Assembly (NCBI RefSeq): GCF_048381675.1
Contig: NZ_JBLWIS010000003.1
Span: 124,001-188,000, forward strand
DNA length: 64,000 nucleotides
Origin: Advenella sp048381675
Lineage (GTDB): Bacteria > Pseudomonadota > Gammaproteobacteria > Burkholderiales > Burkholderiaceae_B
Direction of reading: 5' to 3'
Position 1 is the stretch's first letter, and each line of letters opens with the position of its first letter. Below the pieces are notes generated by a model. It saw only the letters and a list, made by a program, of their open reading frames with translations, was not told where the DNA came from and made no database searches. The translations under genes and the position numbers were made by a program. Of this stretch, positions 38,985 through 47,848 are shown in pieces.

Positions 38985-41847
38985 GCGTGTCAGGCTCCGC
39001 TGATGCCAACAAATCATGTTGGATTTTGTCTTCAGTAAACCAGTGATCTTGCCATTCCGAGGCAAAACTTTCCACTTTACTAATTTGAACGGCCGTTACC
39101 TTGTATTCGGGGCAGCTGGTTGCCCAGTCGGCGTTGTCGGTCGTAATGACATTGGACCCTGAAATAGGGTGGTGGAAGGTTGTATAAACCACACCGGGCT
39201 GAACACGTGTTGAAACTTTGGCTTTCATCGCAATTTGGCCAACGCGGCTGGTAACCTGGACGATATCACCATCTTCAATCCCCCGATCCGAGGCATCATG
39301 CGGATGGATCTCCAGCAGGTCTTCCTGGTGCCAGGTGGTATTGCTGGTTCGCCTGGTTTGTGCGCCCACATTGTATTGGGTAAGGATGCGGCCCGTGGTA
39401 AGAATTAGCGGAAAGCGTTTATTGGTGCGTTCGTCGGTGGGGATATATTTGGTGACTACAAACGTTCCTTTGCCATGCGGGAAGCTGTCGATATGCATGA
39501 TCGGCGTTCCTTCAGGGTTTTCCGGGTTGCAGGGCCATTGAACGCTGCCGCCGAGTTCCTCGATATGGGCATAGCTCACAGAGGTGAAGGTGGGGGTCAA
39601 ACGGGCGATTTCATCCATGATTTCGCTTGGGCTGTCATATTGCATGGGGTATCCAAGGGCATTGGACAGGGCCTGGGTTATTTCCCAGTCAGCCATGCCA
39701 GACTTGGGACGCATGACTTTCCTGATGCGTGAAATACGTCGTTCGGCATTGGTAAAGGTACCGTCTTTTTCCAGAAAAGAGGCGCCAGGTAAAAAGACAT
39801 GGGCAAACTTGGCCGTTTCATTCAAGAACAGGTCTTGGACAATCAGGCATTCCAGCGAAGTTAAAGCGGCTTCTACATGTTGTGTATTGGGGTCGGATTG
39901 CAGGATGTCTTCTCCCTGGCAATATAATCCCCTGAACGAGCCGCTAATTGCCGCATTGAACATGTTGGGAATGCGCAAGCCAGGGTTTGCATTTAACGTA
40001 ACCCCCCAGGCCTGTTCAAATTGTTTGCGGGTTGCATCATCGGAGACATGGCGGTAACCGGGGAATTCATGGGGGAATGAACCCATGTCACAAGACCCTT
40101 GGACGTTATTCTGGCCACGTAACGGGTTGACGCCAACGCCACTCATGCCAATATTGCCGGTGATCATGGCCAGGTTGGCAATTGCCATGACTGCGGTTGA
40201 GCCTTGGCTGTGTTCGGTGACACCCAGGCCATAGTAAATGGCAGCTTTGCCACCCGTGGCAAACAGTCGTGCTGCTTCACGGATGGTTTGGGCGGGAACT
40301 CCGGTGGTGGCAGCGGCCGCTTCCGGTGAGTTTTCATCAAGCAGGACAAACGCAAGCCAATCCTTGAAGGTATCCGAATCACAACGCTTGGCGATAAACG
40401 CCTGGTTATGAAGGCCTTCTGCAATGATGGTATGGGCAAACGCATTGAGCATGGCCACATTGGTGCCCGGTTTCAGTGGTAAGTGGTAATCGGCCTTGGC
40501 ATGTGCCGTGGACACCAAGGAAATGGTTCTTGGATCAATAACAATCAGTTTGGCACCTTGGCGCAAACGTTTCTTCAGGCGAGATCCGAACACCGGGTGG
40601 GCATCGGTTGGATTGGCGCCGATGACAAGTATCACATCGCTATCTGCAACGGATTCAAACGTTTGGGTGCCGGCTGACTCCCCCAGTGTTTGTTTCAGGC
40701 CGAATCCTGTTGGTGAATGGCAAACCCGGGCACAGGTGTCAATATTATTATTGCCCAAAGCCGCTCGCACGGTTTTCTGTACTAAATAGACTTCTTCATT
40801 TGAGCAGCGGGATGAAGAAATGGCACCCACCGAGCTTTGGCCATATTTTGCTTGTATGCGTTTTAACTCGCTGGCAGCATGATTGATGGCTTCTTCCCAC
40901 GACACTTTGCGCCAGGGGTCATGGATTGAAGCGCGGATCATGGGGGTGGTAATTCGGTCGGGGTGGGTTGCATATCCCCAGGCAAAGCGGCCCTTGACAC
41001 AGGCATGGCCTTCGTTGGCTTTGCCATTTTTCCATGGGGTCATTCGTACGAGCTCTTCGCCTTTCAGCTCTGCCTTCAGGCCACAGCCAACGCCACAATA
41101 AGCGCAGGTGGTTATTACGGCGTGATTGGGTTGTCCTTTTGCAATGACGCTATTATCCATTAAGGCACCGGTAGGGCAGGCCGTGACGCAGGCACCGCAA
41201 GAGACACAGTCGCTGTCCTTGAAGTTTGTGTTGAGTCCGGCGCTTACCCGGGATTCAAGCCCCCGGCCTTCTATGGTCAAGGCAAAAGTACCTTGTGTTT
41301 CCTCACAGGAGCGAACACAGCGATTGCAGACAATGCACAGGTCCGGGTTGAAGGTAAAATACGGGTTTGAATTGTCTATGGTCTTGTTGGCCAGTTTCTT
41401 ATCGTAGCCATCGAATCGGACCTGCCTGAGTCCAACTTGTCCGGCGGTTTCTTGTAATTCGCAATTCCCATTGGCTGAACAGGTCAGGCAATCCAAAGGA
41501 TGCTCTGAAATATAAAGCTCCATCACATTGCGTCGCAGGTCTGCCAGGCGCTTGTTTTCTGTTGTCACCACCATTCCTTCTTCTGCATTGGTGGTGCATG
41601 AGGCGGGAAAGCCCCTTCGACCTTCTATCTGGACAAGGCACAGCCGGCAGGAGCCGAAGGGTTCCAAAGAATCGGTGGCGCATAGTTTTGGGATATTTAA
41701 CCCAAGCATGGCTGCAGCCCGCATGATGGAGGTGCCTTCCGGGACACGAATCATGTGCCCGTCTATTTGCAGGCTGATTTCTTTGACATGGTTGGTAATG
41801 GCAGGGGTACCAAAATCTGTATCGCGCTTGAGGACGGTTTCTAGCAT
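38977..41847 (-). CDS. fdsA: NAD-dependent formate dehydrogenase alpha subunit (FdsA)
   Basis: FdsA oxidises formate to CO2 at a molybdenum (or tungsten) bis-MGD centre and passes electrons to FdsBG. The 956-residue protein has a ferredoxin-type [2Fe-2S] domain (CATDSLEPFGSCRLC near residues 36-50), a His-Cys [4Fe-4S] segment (HPLDCLTCSANGNC), two 4Fe-4S ferredoxin motifs (CIVCNRCVRSCEE; CVSCGACVTACPTGA), then the molybdopterin part opening CAYCGVGCGL. The metal ligand Cys376 lies in ARVCHSPTGFG. The C-terminal GQIAMKAKVS...HHPISGSNVIT region closes the cofactor site. It follows fdsB at 31 bp. Confidence 0.96.
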   Translation of the reverse strand: MLETVLKRDTDFGTPAITNHVKEISLQIDGHMIRVPEGTSIMRAAAMLGLNIPKLCATDSLEPFGSCRLCLVQIEGRRGFPASCTTNAEEGMVVTTENKRLADLRRNVMELYISEHPLDCLTCSANGNCELQETAGQVGLRQVRFDGYDKKLANKTIDNSNPYFTFNPDLCIVCNRCVRSCEETQGTFALTIEGRGLESRVSAGLNTNFKDSDCVSCGACVTACPTGALMDNSVIAKGQPNHAVITTCAYCGVGCGLKAELKGEELVRMTPWKNGKANEGHACVKGRFAWGYATHPDRITTPMIRASIHDPWRKVSWEEAINHAASELKRIQAKYGQSSVGAISSSRCSNEEVYLVQKTVRAALGNNNIDTCARVCHSPTGFGLKQTLGESAGTQTFESVADSDVILVIGANPTDAHPVFGSRLKKRLRQGAKLIVIDPRTISLVSTAHAKADYHLPLKPGTNVAMLNAFAHTIIAEGLHNQAFIAKRCDSDTFKDWLAFVLLDENSPEAAAATTGVPAQTIREAARLFATGGKAAIYYGLGVTEHSQGSTAVMAIANLAMITGNIGMSGVGVNPLRGQNNVQGSCDMGSFPHEFPGYRHVSDDATRKQFEQAWGVTLNANPGLRIPNMFNAAISGSFRGLYCQGEDILQSDPNTQHVEAALTSLECLIVQDLFLNETAKFAHVFLPGASFLEKDGTFTNAERRISRIRKVMRPKSGMADWEITQALSNALGYPMQYDSPSEIMDEIARLTPTFTSVSYAHIEELGGSVQWPCNPENPEGTPIMHIDSFPHGKGTFVVTKYIPTDERTNKRFPLILTTGRILTQYNVGAQTRRTSNTTWHQEDLLEIHPHDASDRGIEDGDIVQVTSRVGQIAMKAKVSTRVQPGVVYTTFHHPISGSNVITTDNADWATSCPEYKVTAVQISKVESFASEWQDHWFTEDKIQHDLLASAEPDTHE

Positions 41848-41878
41848 TTTCCTTGTCTCCGGGATTTTATAATATATT

Positions 41879-43429
41879 TTAAGATTGTACTTTTTGTTTA
41901 ATGAAGTCTTGCGGGTATTTGCTTATTGCCGAAAGCACCGGGTATGGGGCCATGCCTCCTAAAGCGCATAAAGAACCGGCAATCATGGTGTCGCATAATT
42001 CTTCCAGAAGGACCAGGTTTTCTTCCGCCTGAATGCCATGACGAATTTTGACGACGGTTTCCACGCCACGTTTTGAGCCGATCCGGCAGGGGGTGCATTT
42101 TCCACAGGACTCGGTGGCACAGAAAGCCATGGCATACTCAGCCATTTCAGCCATGTCAGCACTTTCACTGAAAGCAACGATGCCGCCATGGCCGACCATG
42201 GCACCAATCTTGGCATAGGCTTCATAGTCTAATGGTATGTCCCATTCCTGTTTCGATAAATAGGCACCCAGTGGCCCGCCAACCTGAACGGCTTTCAGGG
42301 GCAGGCCATCTTCACTGCCACCACCGTAATCGTAGAGCAACTCTTTTAAACTAATCCCGAAGGCTTTTTCAACCAGACCGCCACATTTGAGATTGCCGGC
42401 AAGTTGGAAGGCCAGTGTGCCATGCGATTTTCCGCTGCCGAAGTTTTTATAAAAATCTGCGCCTTGGGCCAGAATGACGGGAACGGTGGCAAGGGACACG
42501 ACGTTGTTGACAACGGTAGGCATGCCCATAAAACCTTTGATGGCGGGCAAAGGTGGCTTGTACCTGATTACGCCGCGTTTGCCTTCCAGGCTTTCAAGCA
42601 GGGAGGTTTCCTCGCCACAGATATAAGCACCAGCCCCTTTTCTGACTTCCAGTTCGAAAGAGTGGCCGGAGCCTAAAATGCTGGACCCCAAATAGCGGTG
42701 TTCCGTCGCAATGGTGATGGCCTTTTGCAAGGTGTCAATGGCGATGGGATATTCTGAGCGTACATAAATATAGCCTTTGCTGGCATTGACCGCCAGGCCG
42801 GCAATGATCATTCCTTCAATTAAGGCAAAAGGATCACCCTCCATAAGGATCCTGTCCGAGAAAGTGCCTGAATCGCCTTCATCGGCATTGGCAACGATAT
42901 ATTTTTGTGGGCCTTCTGCCTGTCGGACGGTATTCCATTTGATGCCGGTGGGGAAAGCGGCGCCACCACGTCCGCGCAGGCCAGACTGGGTGACTATGTT
43001 GATGATGGCTTCATCGTTTAGGGTCAGGGCCTTCAACAAGCCTTGCCAGCCACCATGCTTGGCATAGTCGTGGATGTTTAAGGGATCAATGATGCCCACG
43101 CGCTTAAAGGTTAGCCTTTCCTGGTTTTTAAGGTAAGGAATGTCATCGGTAATGCCGTGTGACAGGGGGTGAGCCTGACCTGAGAGCCATCCGGCGTTGA
43201 ATAAATCCGGCAGGTCTTCAAGAGTGACCGGGCCATAGCCTATTCGGCCCTGCGGGGTTTCAATTTCGATCAGGGGTTCAAGCCATAACAGGCCTCGGCT
43301 ACCATTACGGATAATTTCAATTTCAGTATTTTGTTCCAAGGCCATTTTTTGAATGGGTGCCACCAGATCATCAGCACCAACGGCGACAGCAGCTGAATCC
43401 ATGGGGACATAGACTTTTATCCTTTGCAT
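41879..43429 (-). CDS. fdsB: NAD-dependent formate dehydrogenase beta subunit (FdsB)
   Basis: FdsB holds FMN, the NAD site and a [4Fe-4S] cluster and corresponds to NuoF of complex I with an N-terminal thioredoxin-like part. The 516-residue protein contains the FMN/NADH motif GLRGRGGAAFPTGIKW (about residue 150-165), the FMN site around NADEGDSGTFSDR, GAGAYICGEETSLLESLEG, and the cluster motif ESCGKCTPCRIGS. Its start overlaps the fdsG end by 13 bp. Confidence 0.96.
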   Translation of the reverse strand: MQRIKVYVPMDSAAVAVGADDLVAPIQKMALEQNTEIEIIRNGSRGLLWLEPLIEIETPQGRIGYGPVTLEDLPDLFNAGWLSGQAHPLSHGITDDIPYLKNQERLTFKRVGIIDPLNIHDYAKHGGWQGLLKALTLNDEAIINIVTQSGLRGRGGAAFPTGIKWNTVRQAEGPQKYIVANADEGDSGTFSDRILMEGDPFALIEGMIIAGLAVNASKGYIYVRSEYPIAIDTLQKAITIATEHRYLGSSILGSGHSFELEVRKGAGAYICGEETSLLESLEGKRGVIRYKPPLPAIKGFMGMPTVVNNVVSLATVPVILAQGADFYKNFGSGKSHGTLAFQLAGNLKCGGLVEKAFGISLKELLYDYGGGSEDGLPLKAVQVGGPLGAYLSKQEWDIPLDYEAYAKIGAMVGHGGIVAFSESADMAEMAEYAMAFCATESCGKCTPCRIGSKRGVETVVKIRHGIQAEENLVLLEELCDTMIAGSLCALGGMAPYPVLSAISKYPQDFIKQKVQS

Positions 43430-43896
43430 GTGGCGATTCCTTCAATTTTTGCCTTGAGCTTGCTAGGGGTGACACGGGCAAGCGGTTGTTGGTTAATCAT
43501 GGCGGCAGGACCTTGGGCACATAAGCCAAGGCAATAGACGGGTTCCAGGGTGGCATCGGGCCATTGGGCATGAAGCAGGTCTTTCACTTCTTGCTCAATT
43601 TTTTTTGAACCGCGTGCCTGACAGGCTTCAGCCTGGCAAAATTCAATATGAATGGCGTTACAGGCTTGCGTCCTGAAGTGTTTGTAAAAACTGATTACCC
43701 CGAAGACCTCTGCACTGGAGCGATTGATCGCCTGTGCAATAGGGGCGATCAAGTCTTCAGGGATATAGCCGATATTGTCTTGAACGGCATGCAAGATGGG
43801 CAAGAGGTTTCCCTCTTTGCTTATGTGTTCTTCCAGTATTTTTTCTAGCAGCCGGCTGTGGGTATGCCGGGACTCATGGGTGGTTGCCGGTTGCAT
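43417..43896 (-). CDS. fdsG: NAD-dependent formate dehydrogenase gamma subunit (FdsG)
   Basis: FdsG carries a [2Fe-2S] cluster and corresponds to NuoE. The 159-residue protein contains LLPILHAVQDNIGYIPEDL, the cluster cysteines in FCQAEACQARGS and in VYCLGLCAQGPAA, and SSAEVFGVISFYKHF. It is the first gene of the operon fdsG-B-A-D. The accessory gene fdsC, usually between A and D, is missing. Confidence 0.95.
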   Translation of the reverse strand: MQPATTHESRHTHSRLLEKILEEHISKEGNLLPILHAVQDNIGYIPEDLIAPIAQAINRSSAEVFGVISFYKHFRTQACNAIHIEFCQAEACQARGSKKIEQEVKDLLHAQWPDATLEPVYCLGLCAQGPAAMINQQPLARVTPSKLKAKIEGIATCKG

Positions 43897-44143
43897 GTCT
43901 CATCCTTTGTAATGCTTGATATTTTCAAATTCGCATAGGCATTATGCTGTTTATGTTTGTTTTGTTTGCCGCCACGATTTATGTATAGTAAATGTCTGTG
44001 CTTATGATAAGCAAGGTTAATGTTGAGCTACAAGTGATAGATTTTTATATATCGTTGAAAATAACTCACTTGTTTTGAACGCTTGTGGCCGTAAAACGGG
44101 ATTTTTTGTGCGGAATATGAGTATTAGTTGGATGGTTGGCTCT
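43897..44143. other. Upstream region of the fds operon
   Basis: Roughly 250 bp between the mutS terminator structure and fdsG. AT-rich; the only pattern seen is a 13-bp palindrome TTGATATTTTCAA (reading forward) about 20 bp from the fdsG start, one base short of an FNR box. No gene. Confidence 0.35.
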
Positions 44144-44222
44144 CACGCAGGAGCATGGGAACAAGCAACCCCAAAAAGTTGAATCGGTATCCAACTTTTT
44201 GGGGTCAGTTCACTCCTGCGTG
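44144..44222. repeat. Nested hairpin with dispersed repeat arms; mutS terminator
   Basis: Inner stem CCCCAAAAAGTTG/CAACTTTTTGGGG (44169-44181, 44192-44204) is perfect and on the reverse strand is followed by TTGCTTG. Outer stem CACGCAGGAG (44144-44153) pairs with CTCCTGCGTG (44213-44222). The outer arms belong to a repeat seen again near 52101 and 57637. Confidence 0.7.
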
Positions 44223-44238
44223 GGAACCCGTAGCCTGA

Positions 44239-46890
44239 TTATTGCTGCCCAAAAAGATTACGCAGTTTATACAGGGCATCCAAAGCCTCGCGCGGGCTCA
44301 TGCTGTCAGGGTCAAGATCATTAATCGCTTCCCGCAGGGATTGCAGTTCAAGCTGGTCATCGCTGGCCTGGTCATTGGCAGGCGCGGTTTCGGTGAATAA
44401 ATCCAGTTGTGCTGTGCTGCTGGCCTGGTTTTCCAGCCGTTCCAGTTCACGTTTGGCCTGACGGATAACCGCGCCGGGAATGCCGGCACGTTGTGCTACC
44501 TGAATACCGTAGCTGCGGCTGGCCGGGCCTTCCTGGACTTCATGCAAAAAGACAATGCCACCAGGGGATTCGGCTGCTGCCAGATGTACGTTGACGGCGG
44601 CGTCGTTTTGCTCGGGCAGGCGGGTAATTTCAAAGTAATGGGTGGCGAACAGGGTCAGTGCCTGGTTGTGCGTTAACAGTCGGCAGGCAATAGACCAAGC
44701 CAAAGACAGGCCATCATAGGTGGAAGTACCACGCCCGATTTCATCCATCAGCACCAGGCTGTGTTGCGTACTGGCGGCCAGGATGGCGGCCGCTTCGGTC
44801 ATTTCCATCATGAAGGTGGAACGGCCACCTGCCAGGTCATCGGCGGCGCCAATGCGGGTGAAGATACGGTCTATCATGCCAATGCGCGCAGACTGTGCCG
44901 GTACGAAACTGCCCATGCGGGCCAGTAACACAATAAGGGCAATCTGCCGCATGTAAGTGGATTTACCCCCCATGTTGGGACCGGTAATCAGTAGCATGCG
45001 CCGGTTTGGGTTCATATAGCAACTATTGGGGGTAAAGCGTTCTATGGTACGTTCAACCACCGGATGGCGACCGCCTTCAATGTCAATAATAGGTGCTTCG
45101 CATAATTCCGGGGCCACCCAGTCATTGTTGCGGGCGTGTTGCGCCAGCGACAAATAAACATCAATTTCAGAAACGGCCTGCGCGCATTGCTGCAGTACTG
45201 GTACGGCTTGTGCTAGTTCTTCCACCAACTGTTCGTAAAGCCATTTTTCCCGGCTTAATGAGCGGTCTTTGGCAGAAAGTACTTTGTCTTCCCAGGACTT
45301 CAGTTCAGGCGTAATGTAACGTTCAGCATTTTTAAGGGTCTGGCGACGACGGTAATCGGCAGGTACCTTGTCAATCTGGCCTTTGGATACTTCAAGAAAG
45401 AAACCATGGACCCGGTTGTACTCAACCCGCAGGTTGGCAATGCCGGTACGGGCACGTTCCCTGGCTTCCAGTTCCAGCAAGAAGGCGCCATTGTCGCTAG
45501 CCAAGGTGCGCAGTTCATCAAGTTCGGCATCAAAGCCGGGGGCAATAACGCCACCCTCACGGATAAGCGCTGCAGGTTCTGCATCAATGGCCTGGTGCAG
45601 GCGGTGGTGTAGGGCAGGGTCTATGGCCAGGGCTGCAAATAGCGTTTCTATCCGCGGTGTGGAGGCAATGTGCTCGTTTAGCAGTAGGTGTAATTCGGGC
45701 AGGCAGGCCAGTGCATCGCGCAGGCTGGCCAGTTCGCGGGGGCGAACCGATTGCAAGGCTATGCGTGTGGCAATACGTTCCAGGTCAGGAAAAGATTTGA
45801 ATAAATGATTGATTTTTTCCAGGACGATGGCCGGGTGCAATGGGCTGTCTGATTTACCCAGCAGGAAAGCCTGAACGCAGGCCTGTCGGGCGACAACCGG
45901 TTCATTGGCCCGAAGCGGGTGATGCAGCCAACGGCGCAGCAGGCGACTGCCCATAGGGGTCTCGCAGGCATCCAGCAAAGAGAACAGGGTAGGGCTTTCT
46001 TCACCACTAATGGTTTCGGTAATTTCCAGATTTTTGCGGGTAACCGGGTCTAGGACCAGATAGTCGCTGGCCTGGTCGACACTAATGCCCTGCACATGTG
46101 AAAGTGACTGGGTTTGGGTTCTTTCGGTGTAGCGCAGCAAGGCACCGGCAGCAGTAACTGCCGAAGGCATATCGTGAATCCCGAAGCTGGCCAGGGAATC
46201 AATGCCAAAATGCTGGCATAACAGGGCATTGGCTTCGTTTTGGTCAAAGTGCCAGTCTGCCGTTGTGCTTAAGGTACCTTGCCAGCTGGTTTCCGGTTTA
46301 AATGAATCGGCATGGACGATTTCGGCCGGGGCAATGCGGTGGATTTCAGAATCCAGCGAGGCAATATCGCATTCGGCAAGACGGAATTCGCCACTGGCCA
46401 GGTTCAGCCAGGCCAAGCCATACTTGGGCTGGCGACCCTTATGAGGCAGATAAATGGCCATCAGGGGGCGGTCGGACTTGGATGGCAGCAGGGTTTCATC
46501 AGTCAGGGTGCCGGGCGTGACAATCCGCACGATTTTGCGTTCAACCGGCCCTTTGCTAGTTGCCGGGTCGCCAACCTGTTCACAAATGGCGACTGATTCC
46601 CCCATGGCTACCAAACGTGCCAGATACTGCTCCATGGCATGCATTGGCACACCCGCCATGGGAATGGGCTCACCATTAGAGGTGCCGCGCTTGGTCAGGG
46701 TCAGGTTTAGCAGGCGTGCCGTTTTAATGGCATCATCGTAGAACATTTCATAAAAATCGCCCATGCGATAAAACAGCAATATTGAACCTGCCTCTTCTTT
46801 AAGGGCAAGATATTGTTGCATCATAGGGGTGTGGCCGGCAAAACGGTTACTGGCCGTTTCGGCTTTGGAGGGTTGGGACTTTGTGCTCAT
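44239..46890 (-). CDS. mutS: DNA mismatch repair ATPase MutS
   Basis: MutS recognises mismatches and recruits MutL. The 883-residue protein begins its domain I with TPMMQQYLALKEE and the mismatch-inserting GDFYEMF (Phe-x-Glu motif near residue 46). Walker A GPNMGGKST is at about residues 637-645, then LVLMDEIGRGTSTYDG (Walker B) and the helix-turn-helix dimer region. The C-terminal tail includes MSPREALDALYKLRNL, the tetramerisation helix. Length is a little above E. coli MutS. It starts 6 bp beyond the AEC transporter gene stop, so the two share transcription direction. Confidence 0.97.
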   Translation of the reverse strand: MSTKSQPSKAETASNRFAGHTPMMQQYLALKEEAGSILLFYRMGDFYEMFYDDAIKTARLLNLTLTKRGTSNGEPIPMAGVPMHAMEQYLARLVAMGESVAICEQVGDPATSKGPVERKIVRIVTPGTLTDETLLPSKSDRPLMAIYLPHKGRQPKYGLAWLNLASGEFRLAECDIASLDSEIHRIAPAEIVHADSFKPETSWQGTLSTTADWHFDQNEANALLCQHFGIDSLASFGIHDMPSAVTAAGALLRYTERTQTQSLSHVQGISVDQASDYLVLDPVTRKNLEITETISGEESPTLFSLLDACETPMGSRLLRRWLHHPLRANEPVVARQACVQAFLLGKSDSPLHPAIVLEKINHLFKSFPDLERIATRIALQSVRPRELASLRDALACLPELHLLLNEHIASTPRIETLFAALAIDPALHHRLHQAIDAEPAALIREGGVIAPGFDAELDELRTLASDNGAFLLELEARERARTGIANLRVEYNRVHGFFLEVSKGQIDKVPADYRRRQTLKNAERYITPELKSWEDKVLSAKDRSLSREKWLYEQLVEELAQAVPVLQQCAQAVSEIDVYLSLAQHARNNDWVAPELCEAPIIDIEGGRHPVVERTIERFTPNSCYMNPNRRMLLITGPNMGGKSTYMRQIALIVLLARMGSFVPAQSARIGMIDRIFTRIGAADDLAGGRSTFMMEMTEAAAILAASTQHSLVLMDEIGRGTSTYDGLSLAWSIACRLLTHNQALTLFATHYFEITRLPEQNDAAVNVHLAAAESPGGIVFLHEVQEGPASRSYGIQVAQRAGIPGAVIRQAKRELERLENQASSTAQLDLFTETAPANDQASDDQLELQSLREAINDLDPDSMSPREALDALYKLRNLFGQQ

Positions 46891-46896
46891 ATAGGG

Positions 46897-47832
46897 TTAT
46901 TGTAGCTGTTGAAACCAGTAGATCAGCAATGAAATGGTCAGGACCGAGAGGATAGTGGACAGGAAAATGCTTTGGGAGACCCGTTTGGCGTCTAGCCTGT
47001 AAAGGGTGGCCAGCATGAAGGGGCCAGTACCCGTTGGCAAGGCGGCTAGCAAAATGGCGGCTTGCTGGTAAACCGGAGGCATGTCAAAAACGAAAAAAAC
47101 CAAAATGGCGGTTAATACAGGCAGCAGTAACAGCTTTAGGGCAAGTACGGTAAGCGTACCGTTTTGCAGGCCTTTGTTGGGGGTTTGTGCCAGGAACAGG
47201 CCAATGGTTACCAGGGCGCAGGGGCTGGCCGAGGCACCCAGCAAACGGGTGAATTCGAGCAACGGAGCGGGAAGGCTGAACGGGGTTGCCGCAATCAGTC
47301 CGCCAAGCACTGGAGAAACGATGAGTGGATTCTTTGCCAGGGAAAAGGCGGTTTTACGCAAGGTCTCGCCCAGGCGAGGCGAGGTTTGCACGCCAAACTC
47401 AATGAAGATAATCGCCAGGGCAAACAGCACGCAGGCGGTAAGAATCATGGAGATCATGGCCGCAGTCAGTCCTTCCGGACCGAAAACCAGGGCGCATAAG
47501 GGCAAGCCCATATAACCCGTGTTGCTGTATGAGGCGCTAAGGCTGTTTACGCTGCGATCGGCCAGGAGTGCGTTTTTTTTCTGGCAGACTAAATAGATGA
47601 CAAACACAAGCAGCATGGCGCCCATTGAGGCAGCAATGAAGCCCGGCTGGTACAGGTCTTCCCATGGCGTGGTGGCCATGGCCTGGAACAGCAGGGCAGG
47701 CAGGGCCAGCCACACCACGTAAAGATTTAGGTGCTGGGTGGCGTCATGACTGAGTATTTTCTTTTTTGCAGCCAGGTAACCGATCAGGATCAGGGCAAAA
47801 ATCGGTATTACCGCATTTAATACAGCTGCCAA
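46897..47832 (-). CDS. AEC-family (auxin efflux carrier-like) transporter
   Basis: A 311-residue membrane protein with about ten helices, beginning with AAVLNAVIPIFALILIGY and containing the split central loop around SYSNTGYMGLPL and LLGASASPCALVTIGLFL. AEC proteins move small carboxylates or amines. I chose a TTG start at 47832 because AAAGGAAC lies 8 bases upstream and the length then matches the family. The longest reading frame would start at 47943, inside amn, with an unrelated N-terminus. It follows amn by 16 bp and is followed by mutS. Confidence 0.82.
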   Translation of the reverse strand: MAAVLNAVIPIFALILIGYLAAKKKILSHDATQHLNLYVVWLALPALLFQAMATTPWEDLYQPGFIAASMGAMLLVFVIYLVCQKKNALLADRSVNSLSASYSNTGYMGLPLCALVFGPEGLTAAMISMILTACVLFALAIIFIEFGVQTSPRLGETLRKTAFSLAKNPLIVSPVLGGLIAATPFSLPAPLLEFTRLLGASASPCALVTIGLFLAQTPNKGLQNGTLTVLALKLLLLPVLTAILVFFVFDMPPVYQQAAILLAALPTGTGPFMLATLYRLDAKRVSQSIFLSTILSVLTISLLIYWFQQLQ

Positions 47833-47848
47833 GCTGAAAGTTCCTTTG

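Noticed and set aside
43917..43931. FNR box before fdsG
   Set aside because: TTGATATTTTCAA is one base shorter than the required spacing and lies very close to the start codon.
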